NCBI GenBank assembly: GCA_034509495.1
Contig: CM067507.1
Location: 34,347,860-34,411,859, forward strand
Source of the DNA: Acestrorhynchus altus
Taxonomy: Eukaryota; Chordata; Actinopteri; Characiformes; Acestrorhynchidae
DNA: 64,000 nt
Reading direction: 5' to 3'
Below are positions 10,601 to 22,239 of this stretch, piece after piece. A program made the position numbers and the translations under genes. Positions within the stretch are counted from its first letter, which is position 1. Each line of letters starts with the position of its first letter. Below the pieces are notes generated by a model. The model was not told where the DNA came from. It searched no databases and was given only the letters and a program-made list of their open reading frames with translations.

Positions 10601-12027
10601 ACTCCAGGCCATCCTGCATTATACCCGAAATCTAATGTACACGTCGTCTGTATGTGTAGATCAATAAATATTGATCAGATCTGTCTATTTTTTTATAATA
10701 ACCTTCATCTTTCTTCCCAATAGCACTGCAATCCCACACCTCCTTCAGGGTCAATCTATTCCTTGATGATGAGTGTACCAAAATCTGCTGTTTTCTTTGA
10801 GTGAACATTAGGATTTTGTAGTACTACAGACCTCTACTGCAAGTGCTGGACGTTAGACAGCACAAACCAGATAATGGAGTTGCAGCCAGAACTCTTGAGA
10901 GTGCCTGCAAGTCCATCAGCACTCCAGAGGTCCATGCCCGTGATGACCACCACAGCAAATTCTGGATCAGACCGAACGGTGAACGTCTGATATTAGGAGC
11001 CACTTTTTCACACTGCATAATGGATCCTCATGTTTATTTTTTTTTGCGCTACGAGGACTGAGAGATCGTACTGCACTTTCCAGCCTGAAGATCAATTTAC
11101 ATTTCAGTCTGAGATACAGCACTAAGAATAACCGGAGAAAATTAGCGCTTTGTTGTGTGTTGTGTGAGTCAATGTTCCCTTGAAGAAAAGTTGGCTCTGA
11201 AGTTTCTCGTAGTTATTACTGATTAATAAGGCTAATGAATGTTTGTACTTTCTGGGTCTCAAGACAAAGGGACTGCGTCTACCCAACGAGGACGTAATTC
11301 GACCAGTGCTTCCCTTGTCTTCTTTAAAGAAGAGTCAAAAACGCATGCCTGCCCCCTAGTCTATTAAAACGCACAAACGGAATAGCATAGTGTGGTGGAG
11401 AGAAAAGAAAAGCCATGTTCAAGGATGAATGTTCTCCTCTCAAATGAAAGAAAATGCAGCACTCAAGCACCCTGCCTCTTTGGCACCGACACGCTAAAAT
11501 TGTTCTTTAGGAGCAATTGGGTTTTTCAAAGCTCGCTGACATTAGACAGACTTCTTTATTTGCTCAGCCCAGTGGACTTCTGCCTCACGCTGCTCACACA
11601 CCGCTTCTCTCCCTCATCCAGTGTTAATCATCTGGCAGAAAGTGATGCACTCATATGACACACTGTCCTAAGGTGACCCAGGCAAATCAAAAGTCAATTT
11701 GGTGATTATTCTTCCTCACAGAAAACGAAAGAACCTGGAGGAGTATTTACCGCCGGACCCTCACTGTCCCGTCCTTTTAATGTAAAATGGAATCGAAATA
11801 ATGTCTCCATTCATTACGCCAAAACAAGCTGTGAGAGTTTGCCAGAAATCCAGTGTGCAGTCTCGTCAGCTCTGGGGTCGAAGGTCATTTAGACTAAGCC
11901 TTGGGCATGACCTGCACTCAGGCGGCGCTCTCGCACAAGAGAGACCAGGTGACAAATAGCAGACATTTAGAAGTGATGCTATGCCTCATCTCCTGATGCA
12001 TTATTAAAGGAGTGAAGAGACAGCCGT

Positions 12028-12029
<2 letters not shown>
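10601..12029. other. unique-looking sequence, no gene found
   Basis: Short frames at 10824-11061 and 11392-11658 have no recognisable content. The part at 11690-11870 is free of visible repeats and balanced in composition, so it may be conserved sequence, but nothing specific can be said. Confidence 0.4.

Positions 12030-12081
<52 letters not shown>
12030..12081. repeat. (AG)n microsatellite
   Basis: About 26 uninterrupted AG units. Ser-Leu and Arg-Glu frames on both strands across 11979-12283 come from this and the next tract. Confidence 0.98.
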
Positions 12082-12084
<3 letters not shown>

Positions 12085-12200
12085 ATATGTGTGTGTAGAG
12101 TGGGTGGGTGGGGATGGTAGAGTAACATGGAGTGAGAGAGAGAAGGTGGGGGTACATGTGCAAGACAGAGAGATGGGGAATAAGAGACAGTTGCTTGGAG

Positions 12201-12202
<2 letters not shown>

Positions 12203-12236
<34 letters not shown>
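12203..12236. repeat. (GA)n microsatellite
   Basis: About 17 GA units, 120 bp from the previous AG tract, with GA-rich sequence between and after them. Confidence 0.97.
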
Positions 12237-12240
<4 letters not shown>

Positions 12241-12462
12241 AAGAGGAAGAGAGGGAGAATGCAAGACAAAGGGAATGAGATGAAGAGAGAGAACTAATGA
12301 GGCATTGGTTTAGGAATGAGACAGGGTCCTGCCCTGGGGCGAGACAGGAGCACGTAACCGGGGCAACAGCTACTCACCTCCATAGAGACCTAGCAGGAAT
12401 GATCAACAGAGACCACTGTCCGCCACCGGAATGTGTCGGGAAACAGCAAGACCATGTGTCAT

Positions 12463-12509
<47 letters not shown>

Positions 12510-12525
12510 CACACACACACACACA
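12463..12525. repeat. (CA)n microsatellite, one interruption
   Basis: CA repeats broken once by ATGC near 12508. The Thr-His frame through it is an artefact. Confidence 0.97.
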
Positions 12526-12930
12526 ACATGTCATAGTCTACATCTGACCAGAACAATGTCAACCATGCGGAATGTCAAGGTGTTTTTCCGGCTCCACACA
12601 GCCGTGTTGGTAAACTGCGAGCGGAGTTTGCACACAGCAACCTCGCTACAGGCACCATCTCCATCCAAAGCAAAGGGAGGGAAGGGGGGAACGGGACATC
12701 GCACTGAGGAAATGAAGCAAACAGGAGATGTGTCTGCTGGCTGGGCACAGTCGGATATCTTTTACACTCCAGCACATTGGCTACATAATTATGCATGGAG
12801 TGGGTGGAGCATGTCCACCAGAAAAAAAGAAACAACATGCCATTCCAAATGGAAACCTCAGGTGTGGGATGTTGTCATGAATCATAAATGATATCTCCGT
12901 TCTCTCTTTCTCCATCTCTGACTGTGTACC
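12526..12930. other. spacer, no gene found
   Basis: The 152-codon + frame starting at 12433 runs from the CA tract into this stretch and has no recognisable content beyond the Thr-His repeat. Confidence 0.45.
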
Positions 12931-12968
12931 TGTGTGTGTGTGTGTGTGTGTGTGTGGGGGTGTGTGTT
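12931..12968. repeat. (TG)n microsatellite
   Basis: About 13 TG units, then GGGGG and further TG. Confidence 0.96.
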
Positions 12969-13419
12969 TGAATGAGAACTGGCAGCAGCCTGCTGTTATT
13001 AATCTAACACATGGTGTTCATGGCACAGGTGCTGGGTTTTTGAGCACAGAGATAAGGCTTCCCATTTCTGACTGAGGATCACCAGAATCCATCATGCATG
13101 TTCCATTTCCAATCTCACACATTATCCCGTATTATATTATCCCTCCTCTTCCCGCAGTGGCAGGTAGCTCTAATAACGAGGTTCGAGGCTTTGTTGTCAC
13201 GTGAAGCAGGCCAAGCTACTGATGGAGTGACCAGTCCATACACACAGTCTACAGACAGTATGTCTGATTACAGAGTGGCATTTGAGTCACATTTGTTCAG
13301 TCAGGGAGCCCTTCTTAACTTTATAAATAACCCCGGTTTCCTAATTTGATATTCTTTTTGTTATATGCTTACACCCACAATTTGTTGTGTTTTATTTACT
13401 TATTTATTTATTGCTTATA
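12969..13419. other. spacer, no gene found
   Basis: Nothing recognisable. The frame at 13098-13349 has no familiar content. Confidence 0.4.
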
Positions 13420-13427
13420 AGGATTAA

Positions 13428-13458
13428 ATGAAAAATAAATAAATAAATAAATAAATAA
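13428..13458. repeat. (AAAT)n microsatellite
   Basis: Seven to eight AAAT units in AT-rich sequence. Confidence 0.9.
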
Positions 13459-13639
13459 CAAATGTATTAGTTATCCTTTTGGAAACTGAAAATCCTGATT
13501 AATTAATAAAGTTCAGAAAATTCTTGACGGTCTAAACGTCCTTAATTATTTTTGTTATTTATGCATATTTATGCACATATTTATGCATATACATGCAGAA
13601 TGTATTCACAGCACTTTTATCTTTTTATCTTTATCTTTT

Positions 13640-14600
13640 TTTTTCTCCATCGCGATGTCAAAGTGAGACAAGTTTGTTTTAAATTGTTGCAAATCTGTTA
13701 CAAATTAAACAGAAAACATAGCATGTACATAAGTAATCACAGCCTTTGCTCAATGTAGCTCATTTGTCAGCATTTAAAGCCTCAAGTCTTTTTAAGTATG
13801 ATGTTTGGCACCTGGTCAGGTTCTCTCATTCTTCTTTGCAGAACCTCTCAAGCTCCATCAATTGGATGGGAAACGTCAGCGCGCGGTCATTTTTAGATAT
13901 CTCCAGAGAGGCTCAAAAGATAAATCTTTTTCCCAGTCTGAGGTCCAGAGCACTCTGGAGCAGGCAATCATCAAGGATGTCTCTGTACACTGCAGTCATC
14001 TTTCCCTCAACCCTGACTAGTCCGCCAGTTCCTTCTGCAGTAAAATGTCCCCACAGCGTGATGCTGCCACCACCATGCTTCACGGCAGGAATGGTATTGG
14101 CTAGATGTCAGAATGACCATTATATTCTTGGTCATGTTCTTCCCTCACAAAATACTTCCTACCATGATCACTCAGAGTGACAGAGTGGCCAGCTCTGGGA
14201 CCAGTCCTGGTGGCGCCAGACTTCTCGCATTTACAGATGATGGAGGCCACTGTGCTCATTGGGACCTTATATATGAAGAGGTGTGAGTCTTTCCAAATAT
14301 GTCCAATCAACTGAATTTACCACAGGTGTCCAATCAAGCTGTAGAAACATCTGAAGGATGATCAGTGGAAACAAGATGCACCGGAGCTCAATTTTGAGTG
14401 TCATGGCAAAGGCTGAGACTACTTTACATGTCATTTATTTATTTGAATTTTTATTTATTTATTTATTTATTTATTTTTAATAAATTTAAGTTTTTTCACT
14501 TTGTTATTGTGGGGTATTCTATTTAGAAAATGAGGCAAATTAATTTTTATACATTTTGTAATAAGGTTTTAATGTAAAAGAAATGTGCAAAAAGTGTATC
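13640..14600 (-). mobile_element. Tc1-like transposon relic, minus strand
   Basis: Read on the minus strand, the N-terminal part gives YKVPMSTVASIICKCEKSG and then GHSVTLSDHGRKYFVREE, the paired-like helix-turn-helix region of a Tc1 transposase. Further on come a broken VVAASRCGD core, LREDDCS, and the C-terminal HPIDGA block. The TTTTTCACTTTGTTATTGTG and GGGGTATTCTATTTAGAAAA flank near 14490-14525 is the terminus style of this fish Tc1 subfamily. Many stops and a central deletion show it is dead. The copy at 58446-59385 belongs to the same subfamily but lies on the opposite strand. A TTTA tract (14432-14478) lies inside the 5' flank. Confidence 0.87.
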
Positions 14601-14712
14601 AGTATTATCTCCATTTTTTTATCTGAAATTATGATTTTTATTTACTGTGTGAGCAAAAGAGAGCAAACAGCCCCTCCCTTCTCATTGTCCTCTATAACCC
14701 AATATATGGGAC
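14570..14712 (+). repeat. dispersed repeat family A fragment
   Basis: Shares GTATCAGTATTATC, GAGCAAAAGAGAGCAAACAG and CCTCTATAACCCAATAT with the family A copy at 48900-49015, same orientation. It abuts the Tc1 relic on the left and the DDE relic on the right. Confidence 0.75.
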
Positions 14713-14714
14713 AG

Positions 14715-15005
14715 TATCGTTATCTTTGCCATTGATTTGTACCAGGTTTCCGAGCTGAAAATGCCAGTTGGAAGCCATGCCATGAGAGACAAAACATGTC
14801 CTGCACCCTGTGGGGTGACTGTTGTATGTGATGGCTCCCCCAGATGATGCCACCAGCAGTTGGTGCAATGTGATGCTCCACAGGCACTCGTCACAAGGTT
14901 TCTAGAACCTGGTTCCATTGCTAAAGACAAAGGAGTTGTAGTCCGCAGCAGTCGAGCTGTCTTGCACCAGCACATCAGATTATTTAAAAAGCCCTTCGTG
15001 AGCTG
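14715..15005 (-). mobile_element. IS630/Tc1-superfamily (DDE_3) transposon relic, fragment
   Basis: Shares ATGCCAGTTGGAAGCC, GCCATGAGAG, AGCAGTTGGTGCA and GTGATGCTCCACAG with 46990-47110, one of the adjacent DDE_3 relics. Only the part around the first catalytic region is kept. No frame is intact. Confidence 0.7.
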
Positions 15006-15958
15006 AACTGGGTGTGTATGAATAAAGACATCCATGCGCAGGGCAGAGATCCTCCAGAACCAGGCCTGAGACCCACCACACTGCCTCCTGGAGAACAGTG
15101 ATAGAGCTTTACTTAAGGTTTAACACTCGGTATGATCAACATTGCCCCAGTTTAAATGTTCTTAGACAGCTTTTCTTACTCACGTTACTGTTGCTTTCCA
15201 GAAGCAGCAGTTAGAAGTGCCACGCTTGTGTGATTCCCCTCAAATCTGTCAAGCTGAGGAACATGTGTTAGTGATTTTATTTCTGTGGTTTGTCACAAAC
15301 AATACAAGGGAAAAGCAAAGCTGGAACGAGATCGAGCATCCAGTCACACCATGCTTAGCTTGTATTACCAGCAGTGGTTTATGGACATTAAAGACTAAAG
15401 AAAAGACCAGTGAAGAAACACTCTTCACATTAGAGGTGCTTTAAAGCTTTCTGTGAGCAGTGCCGTCGAAGAACCCCTTATGGTTCCATAAAGGGTTCCA
15501 AAAGGGTTTTGGTAACCTCACTCCAGCTGTGTGGAGAGATTTCTGCTCAAAATGATGTTATGCCATATGGAAACACACGGATTATATGAGCTCTGATTAA
15601 AAAAGGGCTCTTTTAATTAATTAATTAATTTAATTTTCATGATCCTTTTTAAAGCATATGATCTAGTCATCATATATTACTATTCACAAGATCACAGAAT
15701 AAAAAAGGGAGGGGTTTCCTCGCATTTGTAATTAAGAATGATTCCAATTGAAGATAAATATTAATGCACTTGCCAACTGTCCTCATTGCAGTCACTGAGG
15801 TGTTCTTCTCCTCTAGAAGTGTGAAGGATCACGTGGTATTAGAATTCTCATCCATAAAAGTGCCATAAAAGTGGCCCCCGAGAGGAAAACTGTATATACG
15901 AAATAGATAAATAAGGAATTAGTACATTGCAATGAAAAACTATGAACCTCAAACACTC
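15006..15958. other. spacer with a short palindromic motif, no gene found
   Basis: No gene. At 15470-15505, GGTTCCATAAAGGGTTCC is a self-complementary-like motif of a kind scattered in fish genomes. An ATTA/TTAA tract lies near 15615-15640. Confidence 0.45.
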
Positions 15959-15959
15959 A

Positions 15960-16115
15960 AAAGAACATGCAAAAGAGCTGCAAAACAGGCAAATTCCAAA
16001 ACCACAAAACTGTTACATCACAGTCTCAGTTAATTACATTTACGCCAAAGCCTTCCAAAGCAGCTGCTTTTGGAGAATATGGAAGTAAGGCTACAAGAAA
16101 AAACAGGCTAAAAGC
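15960..16115 (+). repeat. dispersed repeat family B fragment
   Basis: Shares AGAGCTGCAAAACAGGC, AACTGTTACATCACAGTCT and TATGGAAGTAAGGCTA with 21080-21245. Class unknown, no coding content. Confidence 0.7.
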
Positions 16116-16204
16116 TGACAATAGACAGAATGGAGGATGCTGTAGAACCCACCTTGTGCTGGGTTTAAAGGTTACCCAGCCAGTAGGCTAGAGGGTACAA
16201 CAGA

Positions 16205-16375
16205 GATAGGCACCTCAGGCCCTGGAGTTCCAGCTTCCTGCACAGTTTACTGATTTCCCTGCTCCATCAGACCATCAGGTCCATCAGGTGAATCGAGTCA
16301 GGTGTATATGAGTAGGAGGAGCACAAAGCTGTGCAGGACTATTGCATTCCAGGATCGGAAGTGAACATCCCTGGG
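16205..16375. mobile_element. palindromic MITE-like element
   Basis: Left arm CTGGAGTTCCAGC...CTGCACAG and right arm GCTGTGCAGGACTATTGC...CATTCCAGGA are imperfect inverted repeats around a CCATCAGGTCCATCAGGTG centre. This matches the plan of small, non-autonomous DNA elements common in teleosts. Other, differently related palindromic elements lie at 20715, 22610 and 51625. Confidence 0.6.
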
Positions 16376-16599
16376 CCTGTGCCAGGCTTGAAATAGTCAC
16401 GTTGTGTCATGTTCGTTCATCAATCAGTTCCACTTTTTGGGAGGGATTATGGGAGGTTGGTCATTGTAACTGGGCTTATTAAAAATATTCTGGGCTGTAG
16501 CCTCGGAAGCACAGGCCAACGATGCCTCTGATTTCAGCCTTGTGTGTAGGAATAATGAGCCGTGTTCCCAGGAGGACACACAGGTGACAAGTTGAAGCA
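16376..16599. other. spacer, no gene found
   Basis: Nothing recognisable. Confidence 0.4.
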
Positions 16600-16780
16600 A
16601 TCATCTGACCAAATAAACCAATCCCACAATCTTCCACACTCACAGCAGTCCAAACCAGAACCCACTTAAAGGCAACCACACACCACCGTTTTCAGGAGGA
16701 CCAAAGATCGATTCTCTTGAAAACAGCCTTCATACTTAACCAAATGTACCCGACTCTCTGAGAACGCGCTCCCGGGTCCA
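16600..16780 (+). repeat. dispersed repeat family D (hAT-MITE-like)
   Basis: TTCAGGAGGACCAAAGATCG, AACAGCCTTCATACTTAACC and GACTCTCTGAGAACGCGC align with 22300-22405. The accented motif set (ACCAAA..TACC..ACTC.GAG) is that of teleost hAT-type non-autonomous elements, but I cannot place its ends. Confidence 0.55.
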
Positions 16781-16797
16781 GAAAAGTAATTGGATAA

Positions 16798-17418
16798 TTG
16801 TTTCAGCATCATCCACATCCAGTCTCCCAGCCATCGCATTTGTCTGCCTTTCTATTGATAATTGTTTATTCAGACTTCTTCACAATAATACCGAACCCAT
16901 CTCAGTATTCTTCCCCTCCACCTTCCTGCACAATGTTTCTTTTCCTTTTTTTTTCCTTCCTTTTCTTTTTTGTTAGACTCCCCAGAGAGTTGGTTGTTAT
17001 CACTGTAATTACCTACTCCCATTGGATGTGGGAAATGGAAGACCAATCCTCCAACGAAGGTGAAAAGGCGACGAACCGAAGCAGTTTCACAGTTGCTGTG
17101 AAAACCGTCTGGATCCCTCTGCATACCGAAGCGCTTACAGATAATTTACATCGTCAGGAACAAAGCCAGGTCTGCAATAAGAAAGGGGCAGTAGAGAAGT
17201 GTTCAATTTGTCATACCTTCTCATTTACCTCGCGTCTAAATCCCAAGTTATGTTTTTCTTTTATGATAAACTCAGAAGCTTGGATTTACCATTTGCATTC
17301 TTCTCGAAGAGCGCAGCCTTGTCCTTACAATCTCTTAACTGAAAAGGCCCTCAGCGCAAGATTACAAGGCATGGTGGAGGAGAAGGAAGCACTGTTCCAC
17401 TTGTCAGACATCTTTTGA
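16798..17418 (+). other. 206-codon open frame, probably not a gene
   Basis: The longest frame in the window. It starts before and runs through a 40-nt pyrimidine tract (16934-16970) ending GTTAG, so the protein begins with an artefactual Phe/Leu run. After the tract it reads LPRELVVITVITYSHW and WIPLHTEALTDNLH, which match nothing I know. A host exon starting after GTTAG at about 16976 is possible, but no clear donor fits. Most likely a chance frame. Confidence 0.2.
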
Positions 17419-18380
17419 AACAGAGAAAATGTTTTTTTGTGAAGTGGAGCTCTCAGAAAAGAGTGGGTTTGGCCAGATCTGCTACCAGTCATGCTGTTTT
17501 CCATATCCATCATTAGTGCCCATATAAGAGAGCAAGCTGAAAGGCAATTGAGAAAACCTTGGCATGGTTCTCAAGTGGATCACTGATGGATTCTTGATAT
17601 CAAAGTGGGGGTCATTGTCCAAAATTGCTGTTCTTTTCCAGGAAGCCTCTCGAGATGTAATGCAGAAATTCAAAAGGACAGGACGCTGATTGGCTGGTAC
17701 ACAAATGATGTCAGTGGTAGATGGTAGCTTGTTGGTTAATGAGCAAGGGCTTGCTGTTTTGCGAAAATCAAGGGGCTAAAATTAGGATTGGCTGTACTGC
17801 TTCTTTAATGAATTTAATGGTTCTACGGAAAAATAGATTTAATAGACGTCGCTCTTTGATAAAGTAGCTGGATGGATATACACGATACATGAAGATCCAT
17901 GCTATACTTTGATCCTCTCTCCTCTGAAAGTAGTAGGCCTGTAACCTTGATTCAAAGTCAACATGAAGCCTATCAAAGCTTGCCTACTCTTGCTTGAATT
18001 AGTGGGGTCTCAGTACCAGCCGTCAGCGTATCCATCAAGTTTGTCATTGAAGCCTCATTTGTATTCTGCTAGGTAAAGAAGAGTGCTTGTGCTTTCCTCT
18101 TATCATAGCTCATTTGCTTGATTTTACATCTTCTTGAAACAGGACCCCATAAATATGCAAGATGACAGTTGTGATTCTTCGTCGGCTTTAAATGGAGTGG
18201 AGTTCAAATGATTTCCTCTACTTGTGAGAGCTTGAAAGATGGAGGAGAGGATGAGCTAAACCATGTATTTTGGCTCTTATGAAGATTACCATAGTTGGGG
18301 GTTATTCTGGGCTTCTATAGAACCGGCCTGTCTTTAACACCCTACGATTATCGTCAGTCTGAAATGTTGAAATGATGATA
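17419..18380. other. unique-looking sequence, no gene found
   Basis: No recognisable protein, RNA or repeat. Confidence 0.45.
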
Positions 18381-18381
18381 T

Positions 18382-18735
18382 TAACTCTTAGAACCCAAGG
18401 TTCCCACTTTGTGGGCAGCTACATGCCCTTTTATGTCACCTCTCAGTATCAGAATAACCTACAGTCATGATACACATATTATAATAAACCACCAGAATAT
18501 GACATGGTTATCATATCTGACCACGGTGGTCACATGTTTGTGTGATCGATTATCAGTGAGTAATCCAGCTCAGAAAACTGCTCCAATTCACTTGTTTTCA
18601 GCAGAATTAAATTCCAGTTTCAATGCCGTAGGAGCTTCCAGTGCATGTTTACTGCTCTGTACACGTGAACATGCTCAACCTGCATACAGACTCGGACTGA
18701 TCAGTGAGGGAGGGCGGGGCTAATGACATCACTGA
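18382..18735 (-). repeat. dispersed repeat family A copy
   Basis: In reverse orientation to 48600-49330. Shares AACTCTTAGAACCCAAG with 63585, TCAGTATCAGAATAACCTAC and AGTCATGATACACAT with the other copies, and the run from CAGTGCATGTTTACTGCTCT to GACTGATCAGTGAGGGAG with 34490-34570. Confidence 0.85.
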
Positions 18736-18781
18736 CCCAGATATTGGGGTCTAGAGGGGAATGAAGGGGATGATCTGGGAG

Positions 18782-18869
<88 letters not shown>
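18782..18869. repeat. (TATC)n microsatellite
   Basis: About 22 uninterrupted TATC/GATA units, one of four GATA-type arrays in the window. Confidence 0.98.
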
Positions 18870-18871
<2 letters not shown>

Positions 18872-20095
18872 TGTACCGTAAATATCTTTTGAGCTGTAGG
18901 GACATTGAGTGTGAGCAAGTTCTTTAACAATGACAGGACTGAACATCCATTTCATCAGAACATTCCTGGAACCATGCGTCCACTCAAGGGACATTTAGGA
19001 TTTATTTTTAAAGAAATACTTTAAAACAAACTATTTCATCTGCTTTGAACTACCACCAAACTCAGAGAAACTCAAGACCCCGTGATCGGAAAAGCATCCT
19101 TTTGTCTCCTTGCCCTCTGTGGATGGTAGGCAATCAAATTGATATTCCACTCACACCCATTGTGTGTGAAGGGACAGAAGTTTTGTGAAATTCTTATTAA
19201 ATCAGTCCTATTCTGCCCTAAACAGCCTCGTGGGAGCTGGAGACAGCCAAAGCAAATTACATCTGATCCTCGCCGGGAGGTCAGACAGCTGCTCGCATTG
19301 CACCACAGTCACGTCTCTACAAAACAGGCCATTCCACATTCTGTGCCACGCCCATCCCTTCAGCAGCGTGTGCAGTCCAACGTCCAACGAATGATCTCCC
19401 TGTCCTAACCTCAGCAGACAAACTACAATTACCGTCCAGCTCACTCATGCAGCAGTGTTTGCATAGTCCCCTGCGGATGTTGGAGAATTACGGTCCATCA
19501 CTGGGGACGGAGCACTGACAGGACTGAGCTGCAGTTATGATATAAAGCACTTTTCTTCTCCGTCTTGTCTGTGCAGTAATCAGAGCTCTGTTATGAGGTT
19601 ATATGACAAAAAAAAAACGTGTCAGAGGAGCAGGAGAGAGAATCGATGCTGAAATGTGATACAGCTTTACTAATAACAGACGTAATACAGTATATAATGC
19701 TGCATTATACTGTAAACTGCTACATTCACACAGCAGGTGGATCTCTTTTGTCATGTGATGTGTTATGTGTGTCTGAATCGGACATCTGACATGATTTCAG
19801 TTCCACTTTGATATCCCCAATGTTTATTCGATACACTAACGCAACTCAGTCTGGACAGCCAGGGGTGTGTTTCCCGTACAACAGGAAATATTAAGTTGTT
19901 CTTTTAAATAATTGTAATAAAGATTAATTTGACACATTGTTGTCATAGGCCCAGAAATCTGTAACCCACATGCATATATAGTTTTTTTTAGTATAGTATT
20001 TTTATCATATTTTTTAAATAGATTTCAAATACATTGCATTTCATTCCAAAATACATTTCACACACTAAAGGTCATGTGTTTTTAAATACACTAAA
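18870..20095. other. unique-looking sequence, no gene found
   Basis: Short frames at 19139-19444 have no recognisable content. A nine-base A run lies near 19610. The right half is AT-rich. Confidence 0.45.
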
Positions 20096-20099
20096 TATT

Positions 20100-20162
20100 T
20101 CAATTTGATTTTTACAGGACTGGACAGAACCAGGTGTATCCAAACTTTTGACTGTATTTTAA
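20100..20162. repeat. DNA-transposon terminus remnant
   Basis: GGTGTATCCAAACTTTTGAC is the conserved terminal sequence of a common fish Tc1/hAT-type element. Only this end is visible, so the class cannot be fixed. Confidence 0.5.
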
Positions 20163-20710
20163 ATTATAGCTGTTTTTTGCATGATTTATTAAAGTGATGG
20201 CATTTTATGACTTCGAACTGACATAAAATGCTTTAACATATCTTTGAAAAGAAATGAACACAACATATTTGCCTTGACATCTTTGCTCATCTCAGCATTT
20301 ACCTGAAATTCCACCTTAAGTTCCAACAGCTAATTTGGAGAACAACTCCAGCCTCGTTGGTGCAGAAGGTTTCTTTGTGGACAGCTCAGAGATTTCGCTC
20401 AACTGAGCTTAACGGGGATCTTTAAAATGGTTTAATAAGCTTAACTGAGCAAGTGCATGACCAGTAAGACCAGCAAACATACAGTGATTAATAGAGGTGC
20501 TGCTGTGTTTAGAACCACCAACATAAACAGATTGCTAACTGTGATTGTTTTTTAGGCTGAACTGATGTCAGATGTGCCGACTTTAGTCTCACCCAAATTA
20601 ATGACAAGGTCGGCAAAATAGAAAAGAATCATGAGAAATGAGCAGAAAGGCCTTTACCTTATTAAAACCCATTTCAGGAAAACACAGTGTTGAACAGTCT
20701 TGGTGATGAG
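20163..20710. other. unique-looking sequence, no gene found
   Basis: Nothing recognisable. Confidence 0.45.
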
Positions 20711-20714
20711 TTAC

Positions 20715-20893
20715 AGCAGAGTTTCTAAACCCTGGCCCTGGATGCACCCCTGCCCTGCACATTTACCGTAATACACCACCTGCAGCACTGAACAGCTTAT
20801 TAATGAGCTGATTAGTTGAATGAGGTGTTATGGGAACAAGGAAAGCTCTAATAAATGTGGGGTAGGGGTGCCCCCAGGACCACAATTTTCTTT
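20715..20893. mobile_element. palindromic MITE
   Basis: Left arm CCCTGGCCCTGGATGCACCC...CCTGCCCTGCACATTTA and right arm AAATGTGGGGTAGGGGTGCC...CCCAGGACCA are imperfect inverted repeats about 180 bp end to end, around a TTATTAATGAGCTGATTAG centre. This is the well-known layout of a small non-autonomous element widespread in teleosts. A partial relative lies at 22610. Confidence 0.8.
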
Positions 20894-20944
20894 AATTGTT
20901 TAAATTGTTGGCACATAAACCAACAGTATTTTCTAAAATTACTT

Positions 20945-21248
20945 TTTAATTTGACATTAAAGAGGTCATAGAATGTCAAACTGTATATACCTTTGTATAG
21001 ATGGAGTTCAGTTCAAGGAAGTTACAAACAAAAACGTAAAACACTGCTTTTCCTCCTTCGATAGAACCTCCAGCAGTTCCACGACAGAGCTGTAAAACAG
21101 GCCGATTCCAAAATCCAAAAACTGTTACATCACAGTCTAGGCTCATTTTATTCACACCTCCCAAATTTACAAACACCCAGACTACTGAAAGCCTTTTGGG
21201 GTTAAATATAGTGGCTACTTTGGCAGATTATAGAAGCAAAGCTAAAAG
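20945..21248 (+). repeat. dispersed repeat family B, longest copy
   Basis: Begins near AGAGGTCATAGAATGTCAAA, continues with GTTCAGTTCAAGGAAGT, then AGAGCTGTAAAACAGGC, AACTGTTACATCACAGTCTA and GCAGATTATAGAAGCAAAGC. Partial copies lie at 15960 (same strand) and 45300 (opposite strand). It resembles a fish DNA-element family whose internal CTGTTACATAACAG motif I recognise, but no protein is encoded. Confidence 0.75.
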
Positions 21249-22235
21249 GTGAAGCAGAGAATCAGAGCAAACCAGAGTTTAAAATGCTTCTGTGTTTCTT
21301 CAATAAGGTTGGGGGAGCACGATGCTGGGAAATTGGGGAAGCAAGTTCTTGCTAGTAGATCAGAAAAGCTAACCCGGGTCCAATCTCTTTTTTTTTTCTT
21401 CATCGTGTGGTAAATAGGCTTGTAAAACCAAATCTGTGCATTTTTAGCCCCAACCGACATCACACATTATTTATACATCAAAGAACAACTATATTCAGCA
21501 CAAAATACTCAATGACTCCTTTCTACTGGAGAAAATCAGCACTTTGTTGCTGTAGAGTAGGTCAGAGCAGAATCTTTAACTGGCTCCGATTTTTCTTCCA
21601 GGGTTTGGAGGAGGGGAGTGTGCTGATGCAGCCATATGCTGCCGCTTCATTCCCCACAGTTCTGATTAATGGTGGAAAGCCCTGGGCCCTTTGACAGGAT
21701 GCTTAGGCCCACGGAAACCTTTCAAGATGAGTCTGACCACCAATTACCTTCCTCAATAACGTCCGCTCAGTGACCGAGCGACAGCTAACACCAGGACTTT
21801 TATTAGAGGGAGCAGTGCCAGCCTCAACTGACAGCACAGTATATCATATACAGTGCTTTCCCATACTCATAAATCTGCTTATAAAGACACTGACCAAGAT
21901 CTCCAACAACACATAGACAAGAGTTTATCGAGTCCAGAAAGCTACAGTCCACAGTCTTTTTGTTACAACAGGATTTCAATGTAATAATGATGACCAAATA
22001 GTGACAACAACCACCACAATTTGTGCTGGACACACATGGAATTGACTTGAACCCATTATGACCTTTAATCCATTTGCCAGTGATTAAACATGCCTTGTGC
22101 CCAGAACGGGGTTCAACCAAACCAGCAAATCCACCCCTGCCCATAAACCAACCGAACGACTGGGCAAGAGGATGGGACGAGGTTTAAGGGTCCCACAACT
22201 CAGTGATCAATTACCAAGCGCTCTAAACAGCCACT
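21249..22235. other. unique-looking sequence, no gene found
   Basis: Frames at 21407-21694 and 21824-22144 have no recognisable content. Confidence 0.4.
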
Positions 22236-22239
22236 GAGT

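Noticed and set aside
11979..12283. Open frames of 80-96 codons on both strands
   Set aside because: Made of Ser-Leu or Arg-Glu repeats read from AG microsatellites.
12433..12891. 152-codon + frame
   Set aside because: Starts in a CA microsatellite; the rest has no recognisable content or splice support.
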